A stretch of 64,000 bases of DNA from Cladochytrium replicatum. Its lineage: Eukaryota; Chytridiomycota; Chytridiomycetes; Cladochytriales; Cladochytriaceae. Shown piece by piece: positions 12,800 through 23,632 of the stretch. The DNA is taken from the NCBI GenBank assembly GCA_025526935.1, contig JAHLKD010000015.1:606420-670419 (forward strand), read 5' to 3'. The position numbers were made by a program, and so were the translations under genes. Every line of letters begins with the position of its first letter. The first letter of the stretch is position 1. Below the pieces are notes generated by a model. That model searched no databases. It saw only the letters and a program-made list of their open reading frames with translations, and had not been told where the DNA came from.

Positions 12800-13162
12800 G
12801 GCTTTGCGTTCTGTTTGTATTTATGGACTAGTTGTCTCACCACGAACAAACTGGATTTCGGTCACAGTTTGTCTTGACTTATGCAAGCTCGTGATGTTCT
12901 GTTGATGATTTTGGATCGACATGTGCTTGGTCATCAAATAAAATTCTACTTCAAATAGTCGACTGCTCATTGTAGCGTCTTGAGTTCATGTTCTACTAAC
13001 AAAATGAGTCCCTCATTGCAGCAAACTGGTAATCATAGAGATTTGCAAGAAACATCATCGCCCCTCCTACAGCAGCAACAGCTGATGTTAGAAGTTGCGT
13101 AGCTTATTAGGTCATTGACGATACGAAAACAAGTACAGTCGATTCCCGACACTCGTGATACA
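12800..13162. other. 3' intergenic interval between convergent genes
   Basis: This contains the 3' ends of the HDAC gene (plus) and the methyltransferase gene (minus). No open frame of interest. Confidence 0.6.
12937..12942 (+). terminator. Polyadenylation signal AATAAA
   Basis: AATAAA lies 138 bp after the HDAC stop codon and before the convergent neighbour, a plausible cleavage signal. Assignment is by position only. Confidence 0.45.
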
Positions 13163-14064
13163 TTAATTAGGCGGTGAATCAGGACGCCTAGCGGTAAAGG
13201 ACAAGTAAACTGCATCGTCCACTCCCTTGATCTCTCCACGGAGCCCTTCGTCATCCACAATTACATCCACGAAACCAACGGCCTCAAAAAGGTCGTTGAG
13301 CGAATCCCTAGAATGACGCCAACGTTGGTTCGTGGCGCCAGGACGTTCCCACACCCCGGCGGTCTGTGCGCCAACACAGCTGCCGACAAAAAAGCCACCG
13401 GGTTTGAGCATGCCAAAGACACGTTTGACCACGTTTTCGCATTGCGTTCTGTCGAGCACGTGAAGCACCGCGGTGGCGATCACGGCATCCTGGTTCGAAA
13501 CGAGACTGTACTTTTCGAGGACGGAGTCACTGTATTCGGATGAAATCGTGACGGCCATGTCATCGAAAATCGTCCGCACTTTTGCAAGTGACGCTCCGGT
13601 TTCACGCAAGTCGTCCTGGAACAGTTTCTTCCCGAAGTTCCAGTACCCATTGGTGAGATCGATTGCGGTGAGATTTTCGGGCTTCGCGCCGTGCACGATC
13701 ATGGAGCGGATGTCAGTACCGAAGCAGCATCCTATTTCTGCGACGGAGATGTTGGAGCTGATACGGTCCAGCACTGGTTTGAATTTTGGATTGAGAGTGC
13801 CGCGGGGGTAGAGGAACATCATAGATTGGATGCATCTGGGAATAAAATATGTGTTTGACATTGCGGGAGACAAATGCAGTCAGTGGGTTACTTGTAGACA
13901 TGAAGCGAGGAACGGACTTCTTTCCACACAGTTATGACGTGGTTGCGCAACGCATTACGGTCCTGGATTCCAGTCCACTTCGATGTGAATTCCAGGCTCT
14001 CATCCGTAAGTACCGGATCAGCGTTATCCTCCCTGAACGACCATCCCAGCGCCTGTGTGCTCAT
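13163..14064 (-). CDS. Class I SAM-dependent methyltransferase
   Basis: Two exons: 14064-13892 and 13835-13163, with a 56-nt intron; the splice completes the codon for Lys in VYKCIQSMMFLYPRG. About 280 residues. The core shows motif I (VAEIGCCFGTDIRSMI), an acidic residue after beta-2 (LTAIDLTNG), a DAVIATAVLHVLD strand-4 segment and LKPGGFFVGS, the post-motif typical of small-molecule class I methyltransferases. The N-terminus WSFREDNADPVLT is not otherwise recognisable. Similar fungal proteins are annotated only as methyltransferase-domain proteins, so the substrate is unknown. It is convergent with the HDAC gene and shares orientation with the GST gene. Confidence 0.75.
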
Positions 14065-14562
14065 GATCTATAAAATTCTTCCCTTGAGATCACGTGATTG
14101 TGAGTCGTGGGAACCTGGCAGTTTATCCCTCATATGATCCACTTGAAATCTGAGAGCACATAAAGTACGTATACGCAACTTGCGCCTTTTCTGCTTCCAC
14201 CACTAAAGAACAGCAACGTTGCAATTTTGGTGGATAGGTTGATTGCGTTTGTGGACGTGGTATAAAGCAGGTCCAAGTCGCTCGATATCCAGAAACACAT
14301 GAATATTTATGCTCGCAGCACTTGGCCAATGTGCTTTAATCCGAATCGTGCATGTTTAGGTCTTCGGTCTTCCAGCATCCATTGTGCTCCAGCCCAAACC
14401 GTGTTTGTTTTAAGTCTTCCAGCATTCAAGTATATCGACCTCCCCCGAACTCAAATCGTTAATTGCGTCTCCAAAATCGTGGACTGGAGTCAATCAGACG
14501 CTCTGAGCATATCAATTGTTTTGTTATGGTAATACATTCTATTGCATTGATCAATCGCAATT
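14065..14562. other. Intergenic stretch without gene
   Basis: About 500 bp separate the methyltransferase start from the GST stop. Open frames here are short and without motifs. It should contain the methyltransferase promoter and the GST 3' UTR. Confidence 0.5.
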
Positions 14563-15402
14563 TCAAGTAAGGACAAAGAATTTTTCTTGAAGAGCATCGT
14601 GAAGGCGGCCAAACACACCGCCATGCCAGGTTTTGACCTCCTTCCACTCCTCTGCAGGCAAGCAGGAGTACATCATGTTCAGCCATCCCCCGATGATTAT
14701 GTCTGCATAGTTTGGCTGCTTCCCTTCCAAGAATGGTCCATCTTCATGAACAGATAAATAGTGAGCCAAGGATGCGAGAGATGACTTTGTCGACTCGTTG
14801 AGCTTTTCGCGAGCCTCTCCTTCGGACCGGAGAACATCCCAGGAGTCAAGGTGGGCACGTTTGGCCATCATGGCTTTAGTCGCATCCGCCGTTTCCGGGT
14901 TGAAAGGAAGGTACTGTGCACAGAGGCCAACGTTTCCAGAAAATGTCGCGTCAACGTGCAAATTGAACCTCGCGTAGTCGGCGTACTTTGATCCCGCGTT
15001 GGTGGTGATCGGGGCGAAGAAGACCGTGTCCTTGAACGGGCTGTCGTAATCCAGACCGGTCTTTGTGGAATCCGTCGGGAACAACCTTCCTGCGCCTAAG
15101 TCCGGGAAGTTGTCGTCGAGGTAGACTGCAATGTCGAATGAGTCACCGATGACTTTGCCCGAGACTGGATCGCGGACCATGGGGAGGGTGTAATAGTCAG
15201 AGCCGTCGTCAAGCTTGCGAGTTGCGGGGCAGCTCAGATTTTTTCGGACGGTGGGGATGTCGAGGATGTCGACCCAGGTTGTTGTGAACGGACGGTTCTT
15301 GAAGCTCAGGGTGTAGCGAGCCTTCGATGGGTTTGGAGCGTAAGATCGCGGCTTGAGAGCCGACAAGATGTCGTAGAATACGAGATCGGACGAGTCTGTC
15401 AT
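14563..15402 (-). CDS. Fungal glutathione S-transferase-like protein
   Basis: A single exon of 279 residues. The N-terminal thioredoxin-fold half contains NPSKARYTLSFKNRPFTTTWVDI, then YTLPMVRDPVSGKVIGDSFDIAVYLDDNFP, the region that in this fungal GST family carries the cis-proline and the Ser/Asp contacts to glutathione. The C-terminal helical half includes EGKQPNYADIIIGGWLNMMY, the usual N-capping box region. It belongs with the large GSTs (about 250-280 residues) common in basidiomycetes and chytrids, involved in detoxification or ether cleavage; the exact substrate cannot be told. It is divergent from the AlkB gene, 106 bp between starts. Confidence 0.8.
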   Translation of the reverse strand: MTDSSDLVFYDILSALKPRSYAPNPSKARYTLSFKNRPFTTTWVDILDIPTVRKNLSCPATRKLDDGSDYYTLPMVRDPVSGKVIGDSFDIAVYLDDNFPDLGAGRLFPTDSTKTGLDYDSPFKDTVFFAPITTNAGSKYADYARFNLHVDATFSGNVGLCAQYLPFNPETADATKAMMAKRAHLDSWDVLRSEGEAREKLNESTKSSLASLAHYLSVHEDGPFLEGKQPNYADIIIGGWLNMMYSCLPAEEWKEVKTWHGGVFGRLHDALQEKFFVLT

Positions 15403-15508
15403 TTGTAGGGTGGATCAGCGAGCCGAGTGTGATCCGCGAGGAAAAGGTGTAAAATTTATCTGTGGGACAGGTATTATTGAAACTGTATTTTACACAGCCA
15501 TTTTCAGA
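15403..15508. promoter_or_regulatory. Bidirectional promoter, GST / ALKBH8-like
   Basis: 106 bp lie between divergent start codons. No core-promoter motif is clear; the role is inferred from position. Confidence 0.5.
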
Positions 15509-16710
15509 ATGTCACTTTCAACCAAACTCGAAAAGAAACGCGCTGCTGCTTTACGCGTCGTCGCGTCGTTGGAGGCGATCGATATCAATGCGCTCATCGC
15601 TCAAGCTCGGCCTGCTCCAGTCTCTCCGCTGCTTCCTTTCCACCCCTCAAACTTCATCCCATCGAACACAATCGCGATCCTGAACATCGGGCAAGGCCAA
15701 AGCGGTTCGAAGCCATCCTCAGCTGATCCCACCGAGCTGAGCAACGTATTTAGCCATGGAAAATTGATCCTAGGGCTTGGAAAGCCATACGGTTTCGTGA
15801 AATTCAACACAGTTGAAGATGCGGTAGAGGTGATGAATAGGGTCGATTCGGTGCCGTGCGAGGGGCTGTCGAACAAGAAAATCTTGCTCCTTGCTTATAT
15901 TCGCAGCGTTCCGGGAGAGACAGGCTCCAGGGAGGAGGAGGCTGGAGGAGATGTTGTTCGGCCTGAGATGGATAAAGTGACAGCGGCTGTGCCTGGACTG
16001 GATGTGATGCTGAATTTTGTGAGTGAAGAGGAAGAGAAAGTACTTGTGAAGTTCGTGGACGACACCGAGGACGCGTGGAACCATTTGCGAGACAGGCGTG
16101 TGGTGAGCAATCCTTTCCCAAATTTGAAATAGTATTGACGGTTGATCCTTTCCCAACAGCAACACTATGGTTATATCTTCGGTAATTTTACCTCAAAAGC
16201 TTTTTCGCAGCCAAGGGCTGACATTTAAGGACAGATTATTCTAATCACGGTGCAATCATGACTCGGCCTTTCCCTCCATGGACCGAGTCGCTCCTCTCCA
16301 GATTCAACCATCACCGTCCACAAACACACTCCTTCAACCAACTCACCATCAACGAGTACCCTCCCGGAACCGGAATCGCACCGCACGTTGATGCACACAC
16401 GACATTCCACTCTCCGATCCTAATCATCTCACTCTCAAGCGACATCGTCATGGAGTTTGCGCGTGAAGGAAAGTCGACGCAGCATTTGCTGCTTCCACGA
16501 CGGTCTGCGTTGCTCATGAAGGCTGAGAGTCGGTGGAGCTGGACGCATGGGATCAGAGCGCGGAAGCTGGATGGTGTTGCGGGGAGGATATTGACGAGGG
16601 GCAGGAGGATCAGTTTGACGTTTAGGCGAGTTAGGCTGGTGAATGAGGAGGATGGAAGGATGTGTGAGTGCGGTGGTGATCCACTTTGTGATTTCCCAAC
16701 AAGTCAGTGA
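15509..16710 (+). CDS. ALKBH8: RRM plus AlkB 2-oxoglutarate/Fe(II) dioxygenase, ALKBH8-like
   Basis: Three exons: 15509-16102, 16160-16181 (only 22 nt) and 16235-16710. Joined, they read through RRVQHYGYIFDYSNHGA, which is the conserved entry into the AlkB domain of ALKBH8. An N-terminal RRM is visible (TIAILNIGQG, KPYGFVKFNTVEDAVEVMN). The dioxygenase core has LTINEYPPGTGIAPHVDAHTTF (HxD iron ligands), IVMEF, LPRRSALLMKAESRWSWTHGI (distal His) and RRISLTFRRVR (Arg contacts to 2-oxoglutarate). The C-terminus has a Cys cluster, CECGGDPLC, like the zinc-binding tail of the family. In animals ALKBH8 hydroxylates wobble uridine side chains of tRNA and also has a methyltransferase domain; that domain is absent here. 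Confidence 0.85.
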
Positions 16711-17777
16711 ACCCACAATTAACAAGTTGTATTCTATTGGAACGTCGAGAACTTGAGATCAGGCAAAGTATGAATTTCAGTGGGACACCATCGCAGACAC
16801 CACTCAATGCAGTATCCAGAAGCGACGTTTGAAGTGGCCGGAAACCAATCGCTCGTCTCTGAATGGGCCAAAAAAAGAGGTACAAGCTTCAGCGAACGAA
16901 TGTTGCAGATCACTCATGCCATATTTTAGTCAAAGAAGGTGGCACCCAAGCGTTATCTATCCGCTTTCCGAACGCATTCTCAGGATCCCTATGACAATCC
17001 ACTCCATTGCCCTACAGCCCACACTCCTCGTCGTGTCGTGTCGTGGTGGTGCATCTCGATCACAAAGGCCACACTGGCCTCGACAACACGGGTGTCCACA
17101 CGATCCGAATCCACTCCACAAATTCCCTTGCCGTCGAATAATCCATCGCCTTCAAACTGGAGTCCTAAGGAGCGGCCGGCGGTAGTGCGTGCACCGAGTT
17201 CCCAAAAAGCGTCACATAGTTTGCCCAGAAATACCGGAGCCACAAAATTGACGACAACGAGGCTGATTGCGCTTATGGGAAGGCCTGGAGGAAGTCGAAT
17301 TCAAGAAAAGTATCGGCCTTTCTGCGCTGGCTTGATCGGAAGGAGCCTCAGGCTCTGAGTTTGCACACACGAGTGTCGCTCTCAAAGTGCGGATGTCACA
17401 ACGGAGTTGTTTGAACCGATCGTAGAGGAGCGAGTATGCAACGATGAACGAATTCGTAGGAGTTTCATCGTTGCATTCCTTGGCAGCTGTTTCGTTTGTG
17501 TGGAAAGAAGGCGGATGCGGTCCTTAGGTGGTAAACTGTTCTGGAAGTATGGGGCGGCAACGTGTCGGCTGGGAGAATATGTGCAGAATTCTGGAGTAGC
17601 GGGGATTGTTGATATGCCCACTAGTGATGCCGAACGATTTCATGGATCGGCGTGTTTAAAAACAGATGTATCTCTTGTATTAGAACACCTTACGCATGCT
17701 CGCTACCATCATCAAAGCATCTCAAAACACGAAACACGAACGCGTGTTCCTTTCGCCACAAAATTTTAGAAGTTGCG
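16711..17777. other. Intergenic stretch with a degraded coding remnant
   Basis: No intact gene. Open frames at 16.8-17.3 kb lack motifs. The only coding-like signal is the remnant at 17407-17646 described separately. The promoter of the BSP-module gene should lie at its right end. Confidence 0.5.
17407..17646 (+). pseudogene. Remnant related to the BSP-module gene
   Basis: The translated stretch RRMRSLGGKLFWKYGAAT resembles RRSLGGRLFWKHATTT in the intact gene about 1 kb downstream. The nucleotide match extends over roughly 50 bp and then decays. It looks like the leftover of a tandem duplication. The upstream part of this frame shows no clear match, so the full extent is unknown. Confidence 0.35.
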
Positions 17778-20700
17778 ATGAGATTCGCCATGCCGTTTCC
17801 AAACCCGCCATTCGTGGTTACGGGCGACCAGGAGATTGTCGATCGATGGAGCTCTAAGTCAGGTAAGGCACAAAGAATAATATTCTGCTAATCACACTCA
17901 ACATTCACACCGTCAGAACAAGTCGGTGGTGCCGCTGCCTATCTCTCTTCCGCATCCCAGCGCATCATGAAGCTTCTCTACGACAACCCTCGTCACGTTC
18001 CCGTGAGTCACATCCCCCAGCGAATCGTTGTATTTCTGGGACCTCATGGTCATCCAACTGGTTTCGACGACATGGGTGTGTACACCATAACGATCCCATT
18101 CTCGCGCGTCAGTGAGATCGATGCGAGAATTGAGTTCGAGATTGGAATTCTGTGGGCTGCGGTCGTACAGGAACTGCCGAAATCCGAGTTCTTGAAAGGA
18201 GTGTCGCAGTATCTGTGTCAATCCGTAACGGATGATGACATTTATGACGATGTCAAAAGTATGACTTGGCGAAAATGTAACGCTGAAAAAATCTCGGAGT
18301 ATCTGAAATGGCTCGAATATCGCGAGCCGAATGCGTTGACGAGAGTTTATGCGATGGCGCACGAGCTTCGAAGCAATGGATCGGTGATTACACCGGAAAT
18401 ATTTGAAAATATCGTGGATGAGCAGTTGATGATCGGTAGTACGAGACGGTGGGAGGAGTTTGGGTTCAATTGTGATGCTTTACCAGTTCGGTGGAATTTG
18501 CCCGTTGTAAATTTCGACAGAACTGAAGAGGGGAGACGGTCTCTCGGAGGACGATTGTTTTGGAAGCACGCGACGACGACGGCGACTGGTGGGCCACAAC
18601 CTCCTGACGGTTGGCCAGACAGTATGGTCGATAACGACCTATATTTGCAGAGTCCGGATGGTTCAAAACGAGCCGAGCGGTGGCTGCGACGCATCGTCAA
18701 AGGCGTCCTCAAGCAACTCTACGCAGAACCATTCCATGTACCCCCCCAGTTCAGAGCCATCCGAATAGTGATTCGCCCCTTCGACGGCGTAGCTCACACC
18801 ACCGGCGATTTCCACAACAAGGAAATACACTTTTCCACGAATTACATCGCTTCTTTCCACAAGAATCATGGTGGCGAAGGAGAGGATTGCGATGGCGAGG
18901 ATTTGGAGACTCCGTCACTCGCAGAAGGGCTAGGAGAGGAGATCGATGGGGTGCTGTGGCACGAGATGGTGCATTGCGTGCAGTACAGTGGGAAAGGGAT
19001 CCCTGGTGGCATGGTCGAGGGGATCGCGGACTGGGTGAGGATTCGTGGCGGGTATGGGAGGGATTGGGAGAGGAAGCCCGGTAGGTCGTGGGACGGCGGC
19101 TATGGAACCACGGCTTTCTTCTTAATATGGATCGAGGATGAGTATGTGAACGAGCAAGGCGGAAGTGGAGGGCAAGTGCCTGCATGGAAGTCAATTGTTA
19201 GGACGATGAACTTGAAACTCAGAGCCCAAAAATGGGACGTCAAGTGGTTCGATGAGATAACTGGCAAGGATGTCCTTGCGCTGTGGTCGCTGTATCAGCA
19301 AAGCCTTGGAAACAAAAAGGCAAAGGAAAACGCAGAATTTATGGAGCTGGATGAGGAAGGATGGCCTCTGGCGAACGTCACGGTAGAGCTGAAGAATCCA
19401 AACAGCGAATGCGTAAAGATCTTGCTCCGGCACGCGCGAGACACCTTCCATCTACACCCCCGAAGCTCGCCATCCGGCTCACGCGACGCAGACCGCGCTC
19501 TTCTCGCTCGGCTCATCCACCACCTCTCTAAAGGCGTACAGAAGCAACTCTACCCAACACCGCTAGCAGACCACCCTCTCCGTCGTCTCCGCTTCATCGT
19601 CCGTCGCATGGACGGCGTCGCACACGTATCAGGCGACTACCCAAACAAAGAACTCCACGTCTCCGAACAGTACATCGAGGGCTTCCGACACCGGCACGAG
19701 CACAAAGGATCAGCGGCTGCAGACGAAGAGGTTTCGCATGAGATCAACGGTGTGCTTTCGCATGAGCTTGTGCATGCGTGGCAGTTCAACGGCAACGGGA
19801 CGGCGAGCGGCGGGTTGATTGAAGGTATTTCGGATTATGTGAGGTTAAAGATGGGGTATGGAGCGCGGCACTGGAAGCGAGAGGCTCAGAAGTGGGATCA
19901 GGGGTATGACCGGACCGCGTACTTTCTTGAGTGGATCGACGAACTTGCATTGAGGCAGACTCGGGAAGAAGACTTGGATGACGATGGGAGAAATATATCC
20001 CTGGTTCAACGAGTGAACCTCGCACTGCGCTACCGCGATTATCACGATCAGTTTGTGCCCCAACTTCTCGGGCTGTCGCACGATGGGCTCCGAAAACTGT
20101 GGTGGCAGTATCAGGATTCTGAGCGGTACCGATCAAGTCTGAATACTCCACCAGAACGTTTCGAGATCTGCATTGGAGACTCTGACGATGACAAGGTGGT
20201 CCTCGAGGCCGTGTGGAACGATCTGACGAGATCGGTGCCGAGTGCGCCAGTTGCACTTACTGCTACACGACTCCCTGCTGTGTCAGGGGCCGACGAAACC
20301 GGCAATCACAGTTCCCGGATCGGGGCAAATTACCTTCAAGCGATGGACGCAAAGGTTCGAAATGAAATAATTTCGACGATTCCTGGTTTCGCTTTCGTCG
20401 AGACAGATAGGATACGTTTGTGCGTCCACGAGACTTCACCGATCGCGTACATCGCACGCACCGAGATCGATGGCAAAACGACGTGGATTTTACACATTTC
20501 CACGCTCTATCTCAAGTACTATGCGCACCCCGAACGGATCGCGTGTGATGACGACGGATCGAACATTTCCGCCACGGAGCGAAGACTAGCGAGCGAGTTT
20601 GAGGGTATCGTTGTGCAGCTTCTCGCAACGATGCACTTCACCCGCGCGATTGGGGAGGCTCAAGCTGAGTCTGCTGGTGTTTATGTTCGAGTAAAGATGG

Positions 20701-20927
20701 GTATGAAGTCATTGTTGTGGACGCGGGAGTGGTTGAGAGTACGAGTTCTTGATGGATGGGACAGTGTGGACGATCCGACGGTATTGGGGAGCTTTTTCGC
20801 TTGGAGCAGGGATCGCTCGGGTTCAGAGAAGGTTTGGGGATGGTTGAGCTGTGGGGCCACCTCTGAATCTATGAAAAGCGAAATGGCAGACGCATGGGTA
20901 ATGTTTGCGCAAGACATGAGACTGTAA
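17778..20927 (+). CDS. Multi-module basic secretory protein (BSP) family metallopeptidase-like protein
   Basis: Two exons: 17778-17862 and 17917-20927 (54-nt intron), about 1,031 residues. Four modules of the plant/bacterial BSP peptidase family are visible. Module 1 (about residues 15-200) is degenerate and lacks HExxH. Module 2 (about 260-480) has FHNKEIHFS, the zinc motif HEMVH, GGMVEGIADWVRI and WDGGYGTTAFFLIW. Module 3 (about 530-750) has YPNKELHVS, HELVH, GGLIEGISDYVRLKMGYG and WDQGYDRTAYFLEWID. Module 4 (about 790-1030) keeps the fold (ESAGVYVRVKMG) but the HExxH position has become LLATMHFTR. Family members are thought to be zinc proteases, usually single-domain and secreted with roles in defence. 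No signal peptide is evident (MRFAMPFPNPPF). Hence two candidate active modules are flanked by two that look inactive. Confidence 0.8.
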
Positions 20928-23632
20928 TGAGCTTGTACTTTTTGCCATAAAACTATGCGTCATTCGAGTTTTCTTGAGGCAACCTTCACGAAGGAGTTGG
21001 GACTTCAGATGATGTCCTTGACCAGGTAATGATGATCAGTCACTTTGACCACGATTTCCGCACTAGTCTCGGCGCAACTACTGGAATAATTTTTCTTCTT
21101 CAATACCACATTGGTCGAAGCACTCGACGTTGGCTGGTGTGCATACAAATCTGCCCATCGGCCAAGAAGATTGGAGGTTCGGCCTCTGCTTTCTCATGGA
21201 CTCGATACAAGAGCACGAGATATCCCGCTCGAACTCGATGTGTTAGTGGTTTCTCGACAACGGGGGGCGGATACTTATCAAACCCTCGTAAGTCCACCAA
21301 AAATGGGATCTGAAGTTGTGATCAGGTTCTTTGTTGAACTTAACGTCCCATGATGTGAGAGGTAATCAATGGGCGGCATCCCGGCAAGCTTCCTTACTTT
21401 GTTAAGCCCTCAAGTAGCTCCCAACATAACAACTTTGTCTAGAGTATGAGACAGGAAGCGACTCCTTACCGAACTCACGATGTGCTGAGTGCGACAAAAC
21501 ATGATTGAAGAGGAGGAGAAGGAGCGTTTTTTGGAGTTGACAACAAGCTGGGCCGTCTCCGCTGCACTGCTTGGCACGATATTTTGCTACCTTGACGTGG
21601 TTTGTCAATCTTGGACGGCGAGAGTGGGCATTTGATGAAGCGGGTGGACTGGACGGTTTTGGGAGCTTTGTATCTGCAGAAGAACTTATCTGATGTGATC
21701 TTCGACAGCTCGCTGCAATTATGCCCTTACGGCGTTTAAACGAGATTTGAGTGGGATTCTGGTTGGTGAGATTAGAAGCCCAGTGTAGCGGTCAGGCGCA
21801 TTTGGAAGAATCTTGCAGAAAAGATGATCGAGTATGGAGTGGCGAGCCAAGAGTGACGTGAGTGATTTTCGTTGGCAGACGAGATGAGTGGAGGAGATTT
21901 TCTTTGAGTTTGTTTTCTTTGCGGATGTGTGTTTTATTTTAATTACAGAGTGCTTTTTATTGAGCTATGGACGCAAAGTTCTTTTTGCCTTCGTTTTATT
22001 TTACCACACTTTGTATTTGTTGATGTTGCTGGTGGAGTACCCAGATACACACAAACAAATCACCAGGAGTTCTACAGGCATCAGCCTGCTTGAAGATCAT
22101 CATCGCATCGAGCAGCAGTCGCAACGCCGGGATCCAATTCTTGGAGGCTATTTTTATCGAGAGTTGAGTGTTTGGTGGCAGAGGATTTGTGTCTGAAGAC
22201 GTTGTTTTGCGTCTCGAGAGAGTGCGTGCGATACTGGGATCGGTGTCCTTGTGCTTAGAGTCATTTGGAGTCGAACTGTGGTGCGAGTGCCGCTGATTTG
22301 GCGGAACTGGAGTTGAGAAATTCATCGAACGGTTTTGGAGGGTTGCAGCGTGTCGAGAAAATCGAGAAAAATTGGTGAATCTGTGGTCGTTGTCATTGGC
22401 GAGATCAGAATTGCGACAGACATACCAAGTTGGCGACTAGGGGAAAGCAGAACGTGCCGGGACGATGACGAGAACAGCAGAAAATCAACAAAGCATCGGA
22501 GTCTATTGCGCAATTGGGTGCGAACACTAATCCGTTAAGTTTCAATGCAGAATGGCTGGAGTGACCACAAGCCTATGCTTTGTCATTCTTTCGAATATAT
22601 AGGAAACACAGCCAACTGAGATACACTAAATTGCTTCTTCAATCTTATTACCCATTCCTTCTTGCACCCTACTTCCACTGCATGGGCGAAGTCATCGGTA
22701 GTCAAAGTCAGACATGGATGTAGCAGTGCATGATCTACTGCGGCAATGGAACCCACTTGTACAGCCCTTGGCAGCGAGAGACAAACTTTCCCCATTGAAG
22801 CTATCGAGCAGGTTCCATGGTGATTGTCCGAGACAGTTCCAAATTAGATCGATCAAAGCTTGAAACCTTAAGACCACCGGCTATGCTCTTCATTCCCAAA
22901 ATAACCCCTCGAGGTCTAAATCGAGACTTTAGATCCAGATATCACTCAAGAAAATGTGGAACTGTGACGAGTCGCTCTGCACCTGAACACAGTACGAACT
23001 TTGATAAAACCTGGAAACACCGAAAGCGTCCACCTGAGATGGCATACGGCCGTCAAGCATCCTTCGATTTGCATAGAACGTCTAATTCTGCAGCGTTCTG
23101 CTGCGGGAAGAGCTAGGGACTGATCATAGAGAAAACAGTGCAGAGGAAGTATTCATATGTACTTGGCTTTACTTATTTCTCCTGCTGTTTTTACAGCCTT
23201 TGGAAATCCTTGTCTTCGGGGCACAGACCGGAAGCAAAGCAGTGACTGCCGCCGCCAGCGCATTGTTGCAAGCGAATTTGATGTTGGGATGGACAGCTGG
23301 GTGGAACTTGATGAATCGGCATCGTATTCTGGTGGTAGCTCCTCAGCTCGAGTTGCGATGTTTGCGGATCTGTCGCCTCTGTCCCAAAGCTGATAACTCT
23401 ACTGCACTGCTGAATTCTGGCAGCACAGTCCAAACTGTCAAGAACGATAGCGCAGAATGGAGATCGGGTCTCGATGATGCCCGCATCGATTACTCCGTGC
23501 TGATAGCTGGTGCCAACGAGCGAAATGGCTGCCAAATATTGTGTGTTCGATTTTAATTTGACTTTCAAATTTTTCGCCGGCCATCCACTTAAAGAAACCT
23601 ATTTGCTTCAACTCCTGAACTGTTGAACATAG
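20928..23632. other. 2.7-kb stretch with no supportable gene
   Basis: Short open frames occur on both strands (for instance 21888-22196 plus, 22325-21996 minus, 23200-23556 plus with a mirror frame on minus). None shows a family motif or a chain of phased exons that I could follow. No RNA gene or tandem repeat was seen. It may hold a rapidly evolving or decayed gene. Confidence 0.45.
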
